Below, one piece after another: positions 29,002 to 37,434 of a stretch of DNA of 59,505 bases. The stretch's first letter is position 1. Every line of letters begins with the position of its first letter. The DNA comes from Methylocapsa sp. S129. Lineage in GTDB: Bacteria; Pseudomonadota; Alphaproteobacteria; Rhizobiales; Beijerinckiaceae. Location: NCBI RefSeq assembly GCF_009765995.1, contig NZ_LMUI01000008.1:224044-283548 (forward strand), in the 5' to 3' direction. The notes under the pieces were generated by a model, which saw only the letters and a list, made by a program, of their open reading frames with translations, was not told the DNA's origin and made no database searches. The position numbers and the translations under genes were made by a program.

Positions 29002-31053
29002 ATGCGCGGGCCGCCAAAATATGTGCGCTGTCTCTTGCCGATTTGGGGGGATCGCTACGTCCGACAGTTTCTCGACGTAGGTTTGCCAACCTGGCTCGCC
29101 GAAGGAAATTTGCCGGCATTGGCCAGGACTCTTCCAACGAATTTTGTCCTCCTCACCACGAGAGAGGATGAAGGCGTCATCCAGCGTCATCCGATGTTCG
29201 AGCGGTTGAAGACACTGTGCTCTGTTGTGGTGCATCACATCGACCATCTCATTACGAATTTTGGTCACTCGACGACAATTACCTTGGCGTATGCCGAAGC
29301 CGTTCGCTCCGTCGGTCCGCAAATGCTCGACACCTGCTTCTTTTTTCTGGTGTCCGACTACATCGTGGCCGATCGTTCGTTTTCGAATGTACTCAAGCAA
29401 ATGATGAGCGGATGCAGCGGCGTTCAAGTCGGCAATTTCCAGGTTGTCCAGGAGGACGCGACCCCTTGGCTATCGGCTAAACGAGACAATGTATCGGGCG
29501 TCATCAGCTTTTCGTCTCGTGAGTTGATGGGTTGGGGCTTGTCGCATCTTCATCCGGCAACCGTCGCGAACATCGTCAATGACCCGTCGAATCACAACGA
29601 TCACACCAATCGACTGTTTTGGCGCGTCGACGATCTGACGTTGATCGGGCGTTTCTATCTCATGCATATGATCTGCATCAGGCCGGAGAGAACCGACTTC
29701 GTCATAGGGTCCTCTTGCGACTATTCCTTCATTCCTGAGATGTGTCCGAGCGACAACGTCGCCATCATCGACGATTCGGACGAATACCTTGTGGTCGAAA
29801 TGCAGCCCCGCGCCCATGAGGCCGCGATGCTGCGAGCGGGGCCGCAAACGATCGCGAGACTTGCGCGGACGTTGTCGAAATGGACGACGGCGCGACATCG
29901 CAAGAATGCCGACACGACCGTGGTTTTTCACGCCGGTGAAATTTCATCAAATTTGCCGGACGCTGAAGAGGAGGCAAGCCGCTTCATTGCTTCGGTTCGC
30001 AAACGACTGGGCCAGCCCAGTCCCTTCCGCGATCACCCCTACTGGCTGGGCGCAATCGCATCGTTCAAGGAAGCCAAAGGCCTGCGTCTGACTCGCCGCG
30101 AAATGCGCTACGTCATCGGCCTGGAACATCCCGATTTCAGTCGAGGACATATCAGGGCATGGCTGTCTGCGGCGGTGCACTTTGGCCTCTTGGGCGCCGG
30201 TCTCAAATTGCGCCCATGGCACCCGAGATGGCCCGACCATGAACTCGTCTTGGAATCGATTTCCTCCTCTCTCCAAAACAAAGACGAAAGGCGCCTGTTC
30301 GTTGCGGACCGTCCCACCGTGTTCACAACGTCGATGCCCGACGACGGACGGCGCAATTTTCGAGCCCAGCGAAATATATTCATGCGGCAATCCCCAGATG
30401 CTTTTGGGGCGGCGCACGGAACGTTCGACGCCTGTCTCATCGAGATGGAGGAAAGCGATATGCCGAGCGGCGACGAATTGATCGATCGCATCGCGCCGCT
30501 GATGAAAGATGGCGCGACGGTTATCGTGTCGGTCTACAATCGAAGGAAAAAGTCCAACGCCATTGATTTTGCGAAAATGATGGGCGCCGAGAGCGCCAAG
30601 CTGTTGAGGCCAGCGGTAAGATCCAGCAAGTTCTACTTTGTTCGGTCGCCAAAGCTGCAATGGCGCTCTTTCGACGTAGCGACGCGAATGGCGCGGTTTG
30701 CCCGCAGACGGCCGATCGTCGGTTTACCTCTTCTCGCCTTGGCCGGATTGCCGCTGGCCCTTTGCATCCTCGTGAGTAACAGATTCAGCAGCGTTATCAA
30801 GGATCAAACCCCCGTTGCCGTCGTTTCCAGTTTTCTGATGGTTATGCATATCGGGTCAAATGCGAATCTCGACATACGCGCCGATTCATCGGACCGCCTC
30901 GATCAAAACAGCCGACGATTGCGCGATCGGCTCGGCGACGATAAGACAACGGCTTCTAATCCGGACGTCTGGTTCACTCCCGATCTCGCTTCCATCGTCG
31001 GCGAGACCCGATCGTCAGCCGACGCCGCTACGAGCCCAGAGGCCCTATCGTGA
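29002..31053 (+). CDS. Large protein of unknown function, paralogue 2 of a tandem pair
   Basis: A 683-residue paralogue of the preceding protein. It repeats the same order of blocks: CLLPIWGDRYVRQFLDV, GHSTTITLAYAEA, CFFFLVSDYIVAD, LSHLHPATVANIV, NRLFWRVDDLT, GRFYLMHMICIRPE and IIDDSDEYLVVEMQ. The C-terminal half also keeps KLRPWHPRWPDHE (paralogue 1 has FRPWHPRWLDVQ) and a Rossmann-like FDACLIEMEES..IAPLMKDGATVIVSVY. A hydrophobic segment (GLPLLALAGLPLALCILV) near residue 600 suggests membrane attachment. The start is ATG 29002, by analogy with the other copy. Its TGA overlaps the GTG of the methyltransferase gene. Function unknown; the context is synthesis or modification of a heptose glycan. 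Confidence 0.75.
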   Translation: MRGPPKYVRCLLPIWGDRYVRQFLDVGLPTWLAEGNLPALARTLPTNFVLLTTREDEGVIQRHPMFERLKTLCSVVVHHIDHLITNFGHSTTITLAYAEAVRSVGPQMLDTCFFFLVSDYIVADRSFSNVLKQMMSGCSGVQVGNFQVVQEDATPWLSAKRDNVSGVISFSSRELMGWGLSHLHPATVANIVNDPSNHNDHTNRLFWRVDDLTLIGRFYLMHMICIRPERTDFVIGSSCDYSFIPEMCPSDNVAIIDDSDEYLVVEMQPRAHEAAMLRAGPQTIARLARTLSKWTTARHRKNADTTVVFHAGEISSNLPDAEEEASRFIASVRKRLGQPSPFRDHPYWLGAIASFKEAKGLRLTRREMRYVIGLEHPDFSRGHIRAWLSAAVHFGLLGAGLKLRPWHPRWPDHELVLESISSSLQNKDERRLFVADRPTVFTTSMPDDGRRNFRAQRNIFMRQSPDAFGAAHGTFDACLIEMEESDMPSGDELIDRIAPLMKDGATVIVSVYNRRKKSNAIDFAKMMGAESAKLLRPAVRSSKFYFVRSPKLQWRSFDVATRMARFARRRPIVGLPLLALAGLPLALCILVSNRFSSVIKDQTPVAVVSSFLMVMHIGSNANLDIRADSSDRLDQNSRRLRDRLGDDKTTASNPDVWFTPDLASIVGETRSSADAATSPEALS

Positions 31054-31778
31054 CTCAAATATCTGCGAGCGCCGCGGCGATAACCCCTCCCCGGGAGGAC
31101 GGCACCCGGGAGCCTCAATACAACAATTGTCTCGAAATTCGCGACGCCGAGGGACTTACCCCGCTCGGGCTCATGACCAACCAGGTGTGGCATGACGACC
31201 CGCGTCGCCTGACATTCCTGCTCGCCCGCTACAAATTTGTTTCAAAGATGCTCGGCGGCAAAAAATTCGTCGGCGAGCTTGGCTGCGGCGACGCCTTTGG
31301 CACGCGTATCGTGCAACAGGAAGTCGGCAAGGTCGTCGCCTATGATTTCGATCCGGTTTTCATTGAAGATATAAAACAACGTCAGTCGAAAAAATGGCCG
31401 ATCGAAGCTCATTTCCACGACATCGTGGAAGCGCCGCTGCCCCACAAACACGACGGCGTTTACAGTCTCGATGTGATCGAACATATCAGCGTAAGCAATG
31501 AAGACGCCTATCTCGCCAATCTGCGCCGTTCGCTGACGGATGACGGCGTCCTGATCATCGGCACGCCGTCGCTGGAATCGCAAGAATACGCCTCTCCTCC
31601 GAGCAAGGCGGGCCATATTAACTGTAAAAGCGGCGCTCAATTGAAAGCGCTGCTTGGCAAGTATTTCCATAACGTTTTCTTGTTCTCGATGAATGATGAA
31701 GTTGTACATACCGGGTTCTATCCGATGGCGCATTACCTGTTTGCGGTTTGCTGCCAGAAGAAGAACGACCAAGCGTAA
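31050..31778 (+). CDS. SAM-dependent class I methyltransferase
   Basis: A 242-residue Rossmann-fold methyltransferase. The SAM motif is FVGELGCGDAFGTRIV, then YDFDPVFIEDI, the acidic motif YSLDVIEHIS, and LTDDGVLIIGTPS. It starts with GTG at 31050, overlapping the end of paralogue 2 (GTGA), so translation is coupled. The family includes methyltransferases that act on nucleotide sugars, glycan ends and isoprenoids; its place in a heptose operon favours O-methylation of a sugar or a glycan end. No further assignment is possible. Confidence 0.82.
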   Translation: MTQISASAAAITPPREDGTREPQYNNCLEIRDAEGLTPLGLMTNQVWHDDPRRLTFLLARYKFVSKMLGGKKFVGELGCGDAFGTRIVQQEVGKVVAYDFDPVFIEDIKQRQSKKWPIEAHFHDIVEAPLPHKHDGVYSLDVIEHISVSNEDAYLANLRRSLTDDGVLIIGTPSLESQEYASPPSKAGHINCKSGAQLKALLGKYFHNVFLFSMNDEVVHTGFYPMAHYLFAVCCQKKNDQA

Positions 31779-31780
31779 AT

Positions 31781-32395
31781 ATGCGACGCATTGGTCTCGA
31801 CTTCGACAACACCATCATTTGCTATGACGACGTATTTTTGTCCGCCGCGAAGGAGCGTGGGCTATTGCCAGCCGATTTCCACGGCGGCAAGCAGCTTGTG
31901 CGGGACGCCATTCGGTTGTTGCCCCACGGCGAGGTGGCCTGGCAAAAGCTGCAAGGCTTCGTCTACGGTCGGGGGATTGGCGGCGCGCAGGCTTTCGAAG
32001 GGCTCGGCTCCTTCTTGAAGCGCACCCAGGCAGAGGGAGATACGCTCTTCGTCGTCAGCCATAAAACTGAATATGGACATTTCGATCCCGACAGGATCAA
32101 TTTGCGCGTCGCGGCGCTTAATTGGATGAAAGCGCGAGGCTTTTTCGACGCCAGCGGTTACGGTGTCGCGGTCGAGAACGTCTTTTTTGAAAGCACGCGC
32201 GACGAAAAGCTTCGCCGGATAGCGGCAACCGGCTGCAACGTGTTTATCGATGACCTGGAGGAGGTTTTCGCCGATCCGAATTTCCCGCCGGGCGTCGAGC
32301 GCATCCTGTTTTCAGACAGGCCCGCCGTCGCCGCGGCCGTCCAATTCAAGGTCTGCGCGAACTGGCCCTTGATAGAGGAAGCCGTTTTCGCATGA
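31781..32395 (+). CDS. HAD superfamily phosphatase
   Basis: A 204-residue HAD protein. Motif I is IGLDFDNTIICYDD (DxD nucleophile pair), with LFVVSHKTEYG as the motif II Ser region and NVFIDDLEEVFADP as the acidic motif IV. No Cys-rich zinc loop is seen, so it is not a second GmhB. Its start is ATG 31781, directly after the preceding stop (TAAATATG); the longer frame to 31748 is a shadow. The 3' end overlaps the kinase gene by 4 bases (ATGA). A HAD phosphatase and kinase pair following a GmhA-like isomerase suggests one more phosphate step in making the activated sugar. Confidence 0.82.
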   Translation: MRRIGLDFDNTIICYDDVFLSAAKERGLLPADFHGGKQLVRDAIRLLPHGEVAWQKLQGFVYGRGIGGAQAFEGLGSFLKRTQAEGDTLFVVSHKTEYGHFDPDRINLRVAALNWMKARGFFDASGYGVAVENVFFESTRDEKLRRIAATGCNVFIDDLEEVFADPNFPPGVERILFSDRPAVAAAVQFKVCANWPLIEEAVFA

Positions 32396-33399
32396 TCCAT
32401 TCCGACGCTGCGGTTTCTCCAGAAGACGTTGCGCGCGGACTGGTCGGAGGTCCCGTCGAGCAATTGCGCCATGTCGGGGGCGGACGCAACAGTCGCGTCT
32501 ATCGCGTCGACGCGCATTCCGGGACTTTCGCTCTCAAGCAATATCCGTCCCGCGAGGATGATGCGCGCGACCGGCTTGGCGCCGAGGTCGCCGCCCTCGA
32601 TCTGATGGCGAGACACGGTTTTGCGATGGTTCCCCGTGTCGTCGCCGTGGATCGAAAACGGAATTTCGTTCTTCTGAGCTGGGTCGAAGGCGAACTCGTT
32701 CGCGCCGTCAGCACGGAAGACATCGACCAATCCGTCGCTTTCCTGTCCCGATTGCACGAGTTGCGGCATACATCGGCGATCCCAGCCTCTCATTTGGCGG
32801 CGGAGGCCTGTCTGTCGGGGCTGGAGATCGAGCGCCAGGTCAGGGCTCGCCTCACCGACCTGCGCGCCATCCAGGACGAATCCGCCCTGGAGGAATTTAT
32901 GCAATCGGCGTTTTCGCCTGCGCTGGAGCGGCTGGCGGCGAGAGCCCGCCGGACGCTCTTTGAAGGCGGTTTGTCGTTCGAGCAAGAGCTCGCCCAGGAG
33001 CGCCGCAGTCTCGTGCCCTCGGATTTCGGCTTCCACAATGCCCTTCGCCATCGTGACGGGCGGCTGACTTTCATCGATTTCGAGTATTTTGGCTGGGACG
33101 ATCCGGTCAAGCTGTCCGCGGATATATTGCTTCATCCAGGGACGCCGGTCTCTGAGGATTTGCGGGCCCATTTTCGCCGTGGCGCGCAACAGCTCTATGG
33201 CTCGGACGGGACCTTTGCACACCGTCTGGATGCATTTTATCCGCTGTTCGGGTTGCGGTGGGTGTTGATCCTGTTAAATGAGTTTCATCCTGAGCGCTGG
33301 CGTCGCCGTATTTTGGCGGGCGCCGTCGAAGATTGGAGCGACGCGAAGGCGCGGCAGTTGCAGGCAGCGCGAGATTTGCTATCGCAGCTGGCGATCTAG
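32392..33399 (+). CDS. APH-like phosphotransferase
   Basis: A 335-residue protein of the aminoglycoside phosphotransferase/choline-kinase fold. It has a nucleotide-loop region GGRNSRVYRVDA, the Lys strand TFALKQYP, the catalytic Brenner-type loop VPSDFGFHNALRH (usually HxDxxxxN; here S replaces the first His) and the metal site FIDFEYFGWDDPV. The likely role is phosphorylation of a sugar, not antibiotic resistance, given its neighbours. The first His of the HxD motif is replaced by Ser, so catalysis may be altered. It overlaps the HAD gene start-stop (ATGA) and leads into the transketolase genes. Confidence 0.8.
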   Translation: MIHSDAAVSPEDVARGLVGGPVEQLRHVGGGRNSRVYRVDAHSGTFALKQYPSREDDARDRLGAEVAALDLMARHGFAMVPRVVAVDRKRNFVLLSWVEGELVRAVSTEDIDQSVAFLSRLHELRHTSAIPASHLAAEACLSGLEIERQVRARLTDLRAIQDESALEEFMQSAFSPALERLAARARRTLFEGGLSFEQELAQERRSLVPSDFGFHNALRHRDGRLTFIDFEYFGWDDPVKLSADILLHPGTPVSEDLRAHFRRGAQQLYGSDGTFAHRLDAFYPLFGLRWVLILLNEFHPERWRRRILAGAVEDWSDAKARQLQAARDLLSQLAI

Positions 33400-33410
33400 T
33401 GGAGAATTTC

Positions 33411-34250
33411 ATGGCGTCGATGCTGAAGGCGGTGAATCAAGTTTCTCCGCCGTTGGATGAGCGATCCAAATATCTGCGTCGCCTGATCGTGAGAGCTTTG
33501 GACAAAGGCGAGCGGGGACATATCGGCTCGTCGATGTCGCTCGTTGAAATATTGCGCGCCCTCTACGACGACGTCCTGCGTTTTCGCCCGGTGGAGCCAA
33601 AATGGCCTGACCGCGATCGCATGATCCTGAGCAAGGGTCATGGCTGCATCACATTATACGTCATGCTGGCCGACAAGGGCTTCATTCCTGTGGAAACGCT
33701 CGACACGTTCTGCCATCGGGATTCGATCCTTGGCGGTCATCCCGAATCCAATAAGATTCCGGGCGTGGAGGCGTCGACCGGCGCGCTCGGCCACGGCCTG
33801 TCCATCGGCGTTGGGATGGCGCTGGCCGCCAGGATGCAGAAACGCGACAGCCGCGTTTTCGTCGTGATGGGAGACGGGGAAATCAATGAAGGTTCGGTTT
33901 GGGAAGCCGCGCTGAGCGCCGGTAAGCACAAGCTCTCCAACCTCATCGCGATCGTCGACTATAACAAAATTCAATCGGCTGGACCGACCCGCGAGATCCA
34001 GGATCTGGAGCCCCTCCTCGACAAATGGCGCGCTTTTGGGTTCGCGGCGATTGATGTCGACGGTCACGATCTTCCGCAGCTTCGCGCGGCGCTCCAGAGC
34101 GCGCCGCTGGAGCGGGATCGTCCGACGGCGATCATCTGCCATACGGTCAAGGGGAAGGGCATTCCCTTCGCCGAACACGATCCCAACTGGCATCACAAGG
34201 CCAAGGTGGCCCCGGATGTCATCGCCAAAATGTACGCGGCTTTGGAGTAG
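33411..34250 (+). CDS. Transketolase, N-terminal (thiamine-binding) subunit
   Basis: The first half of a split transketolase, 279 residues. It binds thiamine diphosphate and a divalent metal through GDGEINEGSVWEAAL and VDYNKIQ, and has GHIGSSMSLVEIL and SKGHGCITLYVMLADKG. The C-terminal subunit is the next gene. Such heterodimeric transketolases have two-gene architecture in many bacteria. The start is ATG 33411, with GGAG at 33401-33404. It lies in the heptose operon, so it may supply sedoheptulose 7-phosphate or extend a sugar by two carbons. It follows the kinase gene after 11 bases. Confidence 0.9.
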   Translation: MASMLKAVNQVSPPLDERSKYLRRLIVRALDKGERGHIGSSMSLVEILRALYDDVLRFRPVEPKWPDRDRMILSKGHGCITLYVMLADKGFIPVETLDTFCHRDSILGGHPESNKIPGVEASTGALGHGLSIGVGMALAARMQKRDSRVFVVMGDGEINEGSVWEAALSAGKHKLSNLIAIVDYNKIQSAGPTREIQDLEPLLDKWRAFGFAAIDVDGHDLPQLRAALQSAPLERDRPTAIICHTVKGKGIPFAEHDPNWHHKAKVAPDVIAKMYAALE

Positions 34251-34253
34251 GAC

Positions 34254-35204
34254 ATGCGCAAGACTTGTCTCGATTGCGTCTACAAGCTTGCCAAGGAAGA
34301 TCCGCGGATCGTCTTTATCGGATCGGACCTGAGCCCGGGCCTCCTTAGCGGAATGCAGAAGGAGATGCCGGAGCGCTGGTACATGGAAGGGATCATGGAG
34401 CAGAACGTGGTCGGTATGGCCGCGGGAATGGCGCTGGAAGGGTTCATTCCCTACGCGAACACGATCGCGACGTTTTTCACCCGGCGCAGCTATGAACAGG
34501 TCGCGATCGACCTCTGTCTGCACAATCTGCCCGTGCGGCTGATTTCCAACGGGGGGGGCCTCGTCTATGCGCCGCTTGGTCCGACTCATCTCGCCATTGA
34601 GGATTTAGCGACCATGCGCGCATTGCCCAACATGACGGTGGTGGCGGTGTGCGACGCCGATGAAATGACGCGTTTCATGGACGTGTCCGTCGACTGGCCC
34701 GGTCCGATTTACATCAGGCTGGCGAAGGGCGGCGATCCGATCGTCAGCAAGGCGGAGAATGGCTTTGCTATCGGCAAGGCCATCGTTATGCGGCGCGCCG
34801 GCGCGCATCGTCCGGTCGTTTTCATGACCACAGGCGTCATGACGACCAACGCGTTGAAAGCCGCCGATGCGCTCAAGAGCGATGGCGTCGATAGTTCAGT
34901 CGTCCATTTCCATACCGTCAAGCCGCTCGACAAGAGCGCGATCCTTGAGCACGCGAAAGACGCCAGGCTGGTTGTTACGGTCGAGGAAGGAATCGCCATT
35001 GGCGGGTTCGGAAGCGCCGTGACGGATATCCTGGTTGAGGAAATGGGTCCGGCTATGCCGAGGATGAAGAGGATTGCTCTGCCCGACGCCTTTTCCAAGA
35101 ATTACGGCGTGCAAAACGATCTCTTCGACGTCTATGGTCTGACGCCGCGCCAGATCGCGGCGACCGTTCACAATACGCTTGATCAGTATAAACTTGTCGC
35201 CTGA
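34254..35204 (+). CDS. Transketolase, C-terminal subunit
   Basis: The second half of the split transketolase, 316 residues. The pyrimidine-binding domain has the catalytic Glu in MEGIMEQNVVGMAAGMA, then ANTIATFFTRRSYEQ, GPTHLAIEDLATMR and the C-terminal domain with EEGIAIGGFGSAV. It acts as a partner of the upstream subunit, spaced 3 bases. Related two-subunit enzymes include 1-deoxyxylulose-5-phosphate-synthase-like and pyruvate dehydrogenase E1 proteins, but GIMEQN and the His/Pro-rich loop are transketolase-like. In this operon it may provide a C7 ketose or a C2 unit for an unusual sugar. Confidence 0.9.
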   Translation: MRKTCLDCVYKLAKEDPRIVFIGSDLSPGLLSGMQKEMPERWYMEGIMEQNVVGMAAGMALEGFIPYANTIATFFTRRSYEQVAIDLCLHNLPVRLISNGGGLVYAPLGPTHLAIEDLATMRALPNMTVVAVCDADEMTRFMDVSVDWPGPIYIRLAKGGDPIVSKAENGFAIGKAIVMRRAGAHRPVVFMTTGVMTTNALKAADALKSDGVDSSVVHFHTVKPLDKSAILEHAKDARLVVTVEEGIAIGGFGSAVTDILVEEMGPAMPRMKRIALPDAFSKNYGVQNDLFDVYGLTPRQIAATVHNTLDQYKLVA

Positions 35205-35278
35205 AGGTCGGGAAAAGCCAGTCGGCGGGACCGAACCGTCTCGTTGAGAGTGGAATTGCGCGAATTCAGGCCATTGTC

Positions 35279-36142
35279 ATGTTTCTCCTTATCGGCGGCA
35301 ATTCTGAAATCGGCGCCGCCACGGCTCGCCGCCTGAGAGAGCAGGGTCAGCCGGTCGTAACAACGACGCGTCGCGCGGCCGATCTGGGCGAGGATGAATT
35401 GTTCCTCGATCTCGAACAGCTATCGGATGATTGGCGGCCTCCCGAAGGAGTCGAGGCGGCCTGTATTTTTGCGGCAATAGCCCGGCTCGCGGCTTGCGAA
35501 GCCGATTGGGCGGGCTCCTATCGCGTCAATGTCGCGCAGACATTAGCTTTGGCCGAGAAGCTGGTGGCGAAGGGTATATACACTTTGTTTTTGTCGACCA
35601 ATCAGGTCTTTGACGGAACGCGCGCCCAGGTCCCTTCGGATGCGCCGCTGTCGCCGGTCAGCGCCTATGGTCGCCAGAAGGCCGCGACGGAGACCGTCTT
35701 CAAGACGTGGATTGCGGCAGGCGCCCCGGCTGGCATTCTGAGGCTTGCGAAAGTGGTCTCACCGGATATGGCGCTTGTTCACGGCTGGCGGCGCAGCCTC
35801 TCGATGGGGGAGCCAATCAGGGCGTTCCACGACATGACGATGGCGCCGACGCCAACCGGACTCGTCGCGCAGGCGATTAGTCGCCTGATCGAGGATCGGG
35901 AGCCGATCACGGCCCAACTGACAGGACCCGAAGATGTCAGCTACGCCGCCGTGGCGCGCTTTATCGCGAACGCAATCGGCGCTGACGATGATCTCGTCAA
36001 GCCTGTCTCGGCGCTCGACAACGGCATGCCCGCGAGCGCCGTTCCTCTCAATACGACACTGGACAGCTCGTATCTCGCCAAGCGTTATGGCCTCATCGCG
36101 CCTGACCCATGGACAGCGCTCAGGGCTGTTCTCGACGCTTGA
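35279..36142 (+). CDS. RmlD-like sugar-nucleotide-binding protein
   Basis: A 287-residue extended SDR of the RmlD (dTDP-4-dehydrorhamnose reductase) type. The Rossmann motif is FLLIGGNSEIGAATARRL, then IFAAIARLAACEADW, the Tyr and Lys of VSAYGRQKAATE (YxxxK), and LSTNQVFDGTRAQVPS. The usual GxxGxxG is replaced by GGNSEIG. It probably reduces a 4-keto or 3-keto sugar nucleotide. It begins 74 bases after the transketolase stop. Confidence 0.82.
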   Translation: MFLLIGGNSEIGAATARRLREQGQPVVTTTRRAADLGEDELFLDLEQLSDDWRPPEGVEAACIFAAIARLAACEADWAGSYRVNVAQTLALAEKLVAKGIYTLFLSTNQVFDGTRAQVPSDAPLSPVSAYGRQKAATETVFKTWIAAGAPAGILRLAKVVSPDMALVHGWRRSLSMGEPIRAFHDMTMAPTPTGLVAQAISRLIEDREPITAQLTGPEDVSYAAVARFIANAIGADDDLVKPVSALDNGMPASAVPLNTTLDSSYLAKRYGLIAPDPWTALRAVLDA

Positions 36143-36299
36143 AGTTCAAGCTCCGGCCGAGCGACACCGTATTGGCTCGCGAGCGCGCCGTTGAGAATGG
36201 TCGATGGGGGAATAAGGCGCCGGGTTGACTGAACCCCAATTTCCGGATGGAAGATGGGTTGCGACGGATCGCGCAGGCGTGACGGGGAGGCTCTCAGGA

Positions 36300-37367
36300 A
36301 TGGAGCTGGACGATTTAAAATCCCGCGCCGCGTCCTTGGCGAGCGACCAGCGCGGATCGGCAAGCTTGGGACCCGAAGGCAAAACGCCACGATCCGGCGT
36401 CTGGGTCATGCTATTGAAGTTGGCGATTTCTGCGTCGGCTATCGCTTTCGTGGTCTATAGATTGAACCTGTCGGCGGTTATAGACCGAACAGCGCATCAG
36501 AATCTCGGCGACCTCGGCGCGGCCGCTGCGGTGATGCTGGCGCAACTGGCGTTAGGCGCCCTGCGTTGGCACGTCATCCGCCTCAAGATCGGCATTCGGT
36601 CGAGTTTCCTCGATACCTTCCGAATCTACTATATCGGCTCTTTTTTCGCGAGCTACGTTTGGAGCGGGATCAGCGGCGACATTGTCAGGGTCTGGCTGTC
36701 CTGGAGATATGGCGCGAGCCGTGGCGCGGCTCTTTACTCCACCATTCTCGACCGCGTGGCTCTGATCGCGGGTATCGCCGTGCTGATAATCTTGACGTCG
36801 CCGTGGTTCTTCGTGCGTTTCGGCTTCAGCGTTGAAGGTTGGCTGCCGTTTCTCGCCGCTGTGACGCTCCTCGTGGGGATTGTTGGCTTAGCGCAGTTCG
36901 ATCGTCTGCCGATCACGTGGCGACAATGGTTGCCGCTTCGCCTGCTCGGATCGCTCGGCGGAGCAGCGCGCGAGGTTTTCCTTCGTCCTAGGACTGTGCT
37001 GCCGGCCATCGGGACCGCAATGATTGGGCAAGCGGCGCTCGGGCTCGCCACCTATATTCTGGCTCAGAGTCTCGGAATCAATGTGATGCTGACCGATTGC
37101 ATTGTGGTGATGCAGATCGTTGCGTTGCTGACCGCGGTGCCGATATCGATCGGCGGGTGGGGGGTGCGGGAGATGAGCATGGTGGGTCTGTTCGGCCTCG
37201 TTGACATTCCAGCAAGTTCTGCTTTGGTTCTATCTGTGCAACTCGGGCTAATCGGGCTTGCCCTGAATCTGCCCGGTGGAATTTTTTGGCTGATTGCGCG
37301 CCCGCAGGCCCGATCCGCCGGCGATTTCTCGCTCTCGGCGCTTTATGGACGATCGGCGCAGCCGTGA
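36300..37367 (+). CDS. UPF0104 / lysylphosphatidylglycerol synthase TM-type flippase-like protein
   Basis: A 355-residue polytopic protein with about eight membrane segments. The conserved stretch IYYIGSFFASYVWSGISGDIVRVWLSWRYG is typical of this family, as is ILDRVALIAG and the C-terminal VPISIGGWGVREMSMVGLFGL. Some members are lipid-linked sugar or phospholipid flippases, others of unknown function. The start chosen is ATG 36300, behind a strong ribosome-binding site (GGGGAGG 36284-36290); a TTG at 36225 is an alternative that adds 25 non-family residues. It could move lipid-linked intermediates or be a glycan tailoring factor. It follows the RmlD-like gene by 157 bases. Confidence 0.82.
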   Translation: MELDDLKSRAASLASDQRGSASLGPEGKTPRSGVWVMLLKLAISASAIAFVVYRLNLSAVIDRTAHQNLGDLGAAAAVMLAQLALGALRWHVIRLKIGIRSSFLDTFRIYYIGSFFASYVWSGISGDIVRVWLSWRYGASRGAALYSTILDRVALIAGIAVLIILTSPWFFVRFGFSVEGWLPFLAAVTLLVGIVGLAQFDRLPITWRQWLPLRLLGSLGGAAREVFLRPRTVLPAIGTAMIGQAALGLATYILAQSLGINVMLTDCIVVMQIVALLTAVPISIGGWGVREMSMVGLFGLVDIPASSALVLSVQLGLIGLALNLPGGIFWLIARPQARSAGDFSLSALYGRSAQP

Positions 37368-37434
37368 GCGAGCGTCGACCGGCCCTTGCGGGCTCTGCGA
37401 GTCCAGATAAGCTTGTTCTTCCTCGAATGGTCGC

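Noticed and set aside
32392-33399. Antibiotic phosphotransferase
   Set aside because: The APH-like fold lies inside a sugar operon and its catalytic loop lacks the first His, so a resistance role is unlikely.
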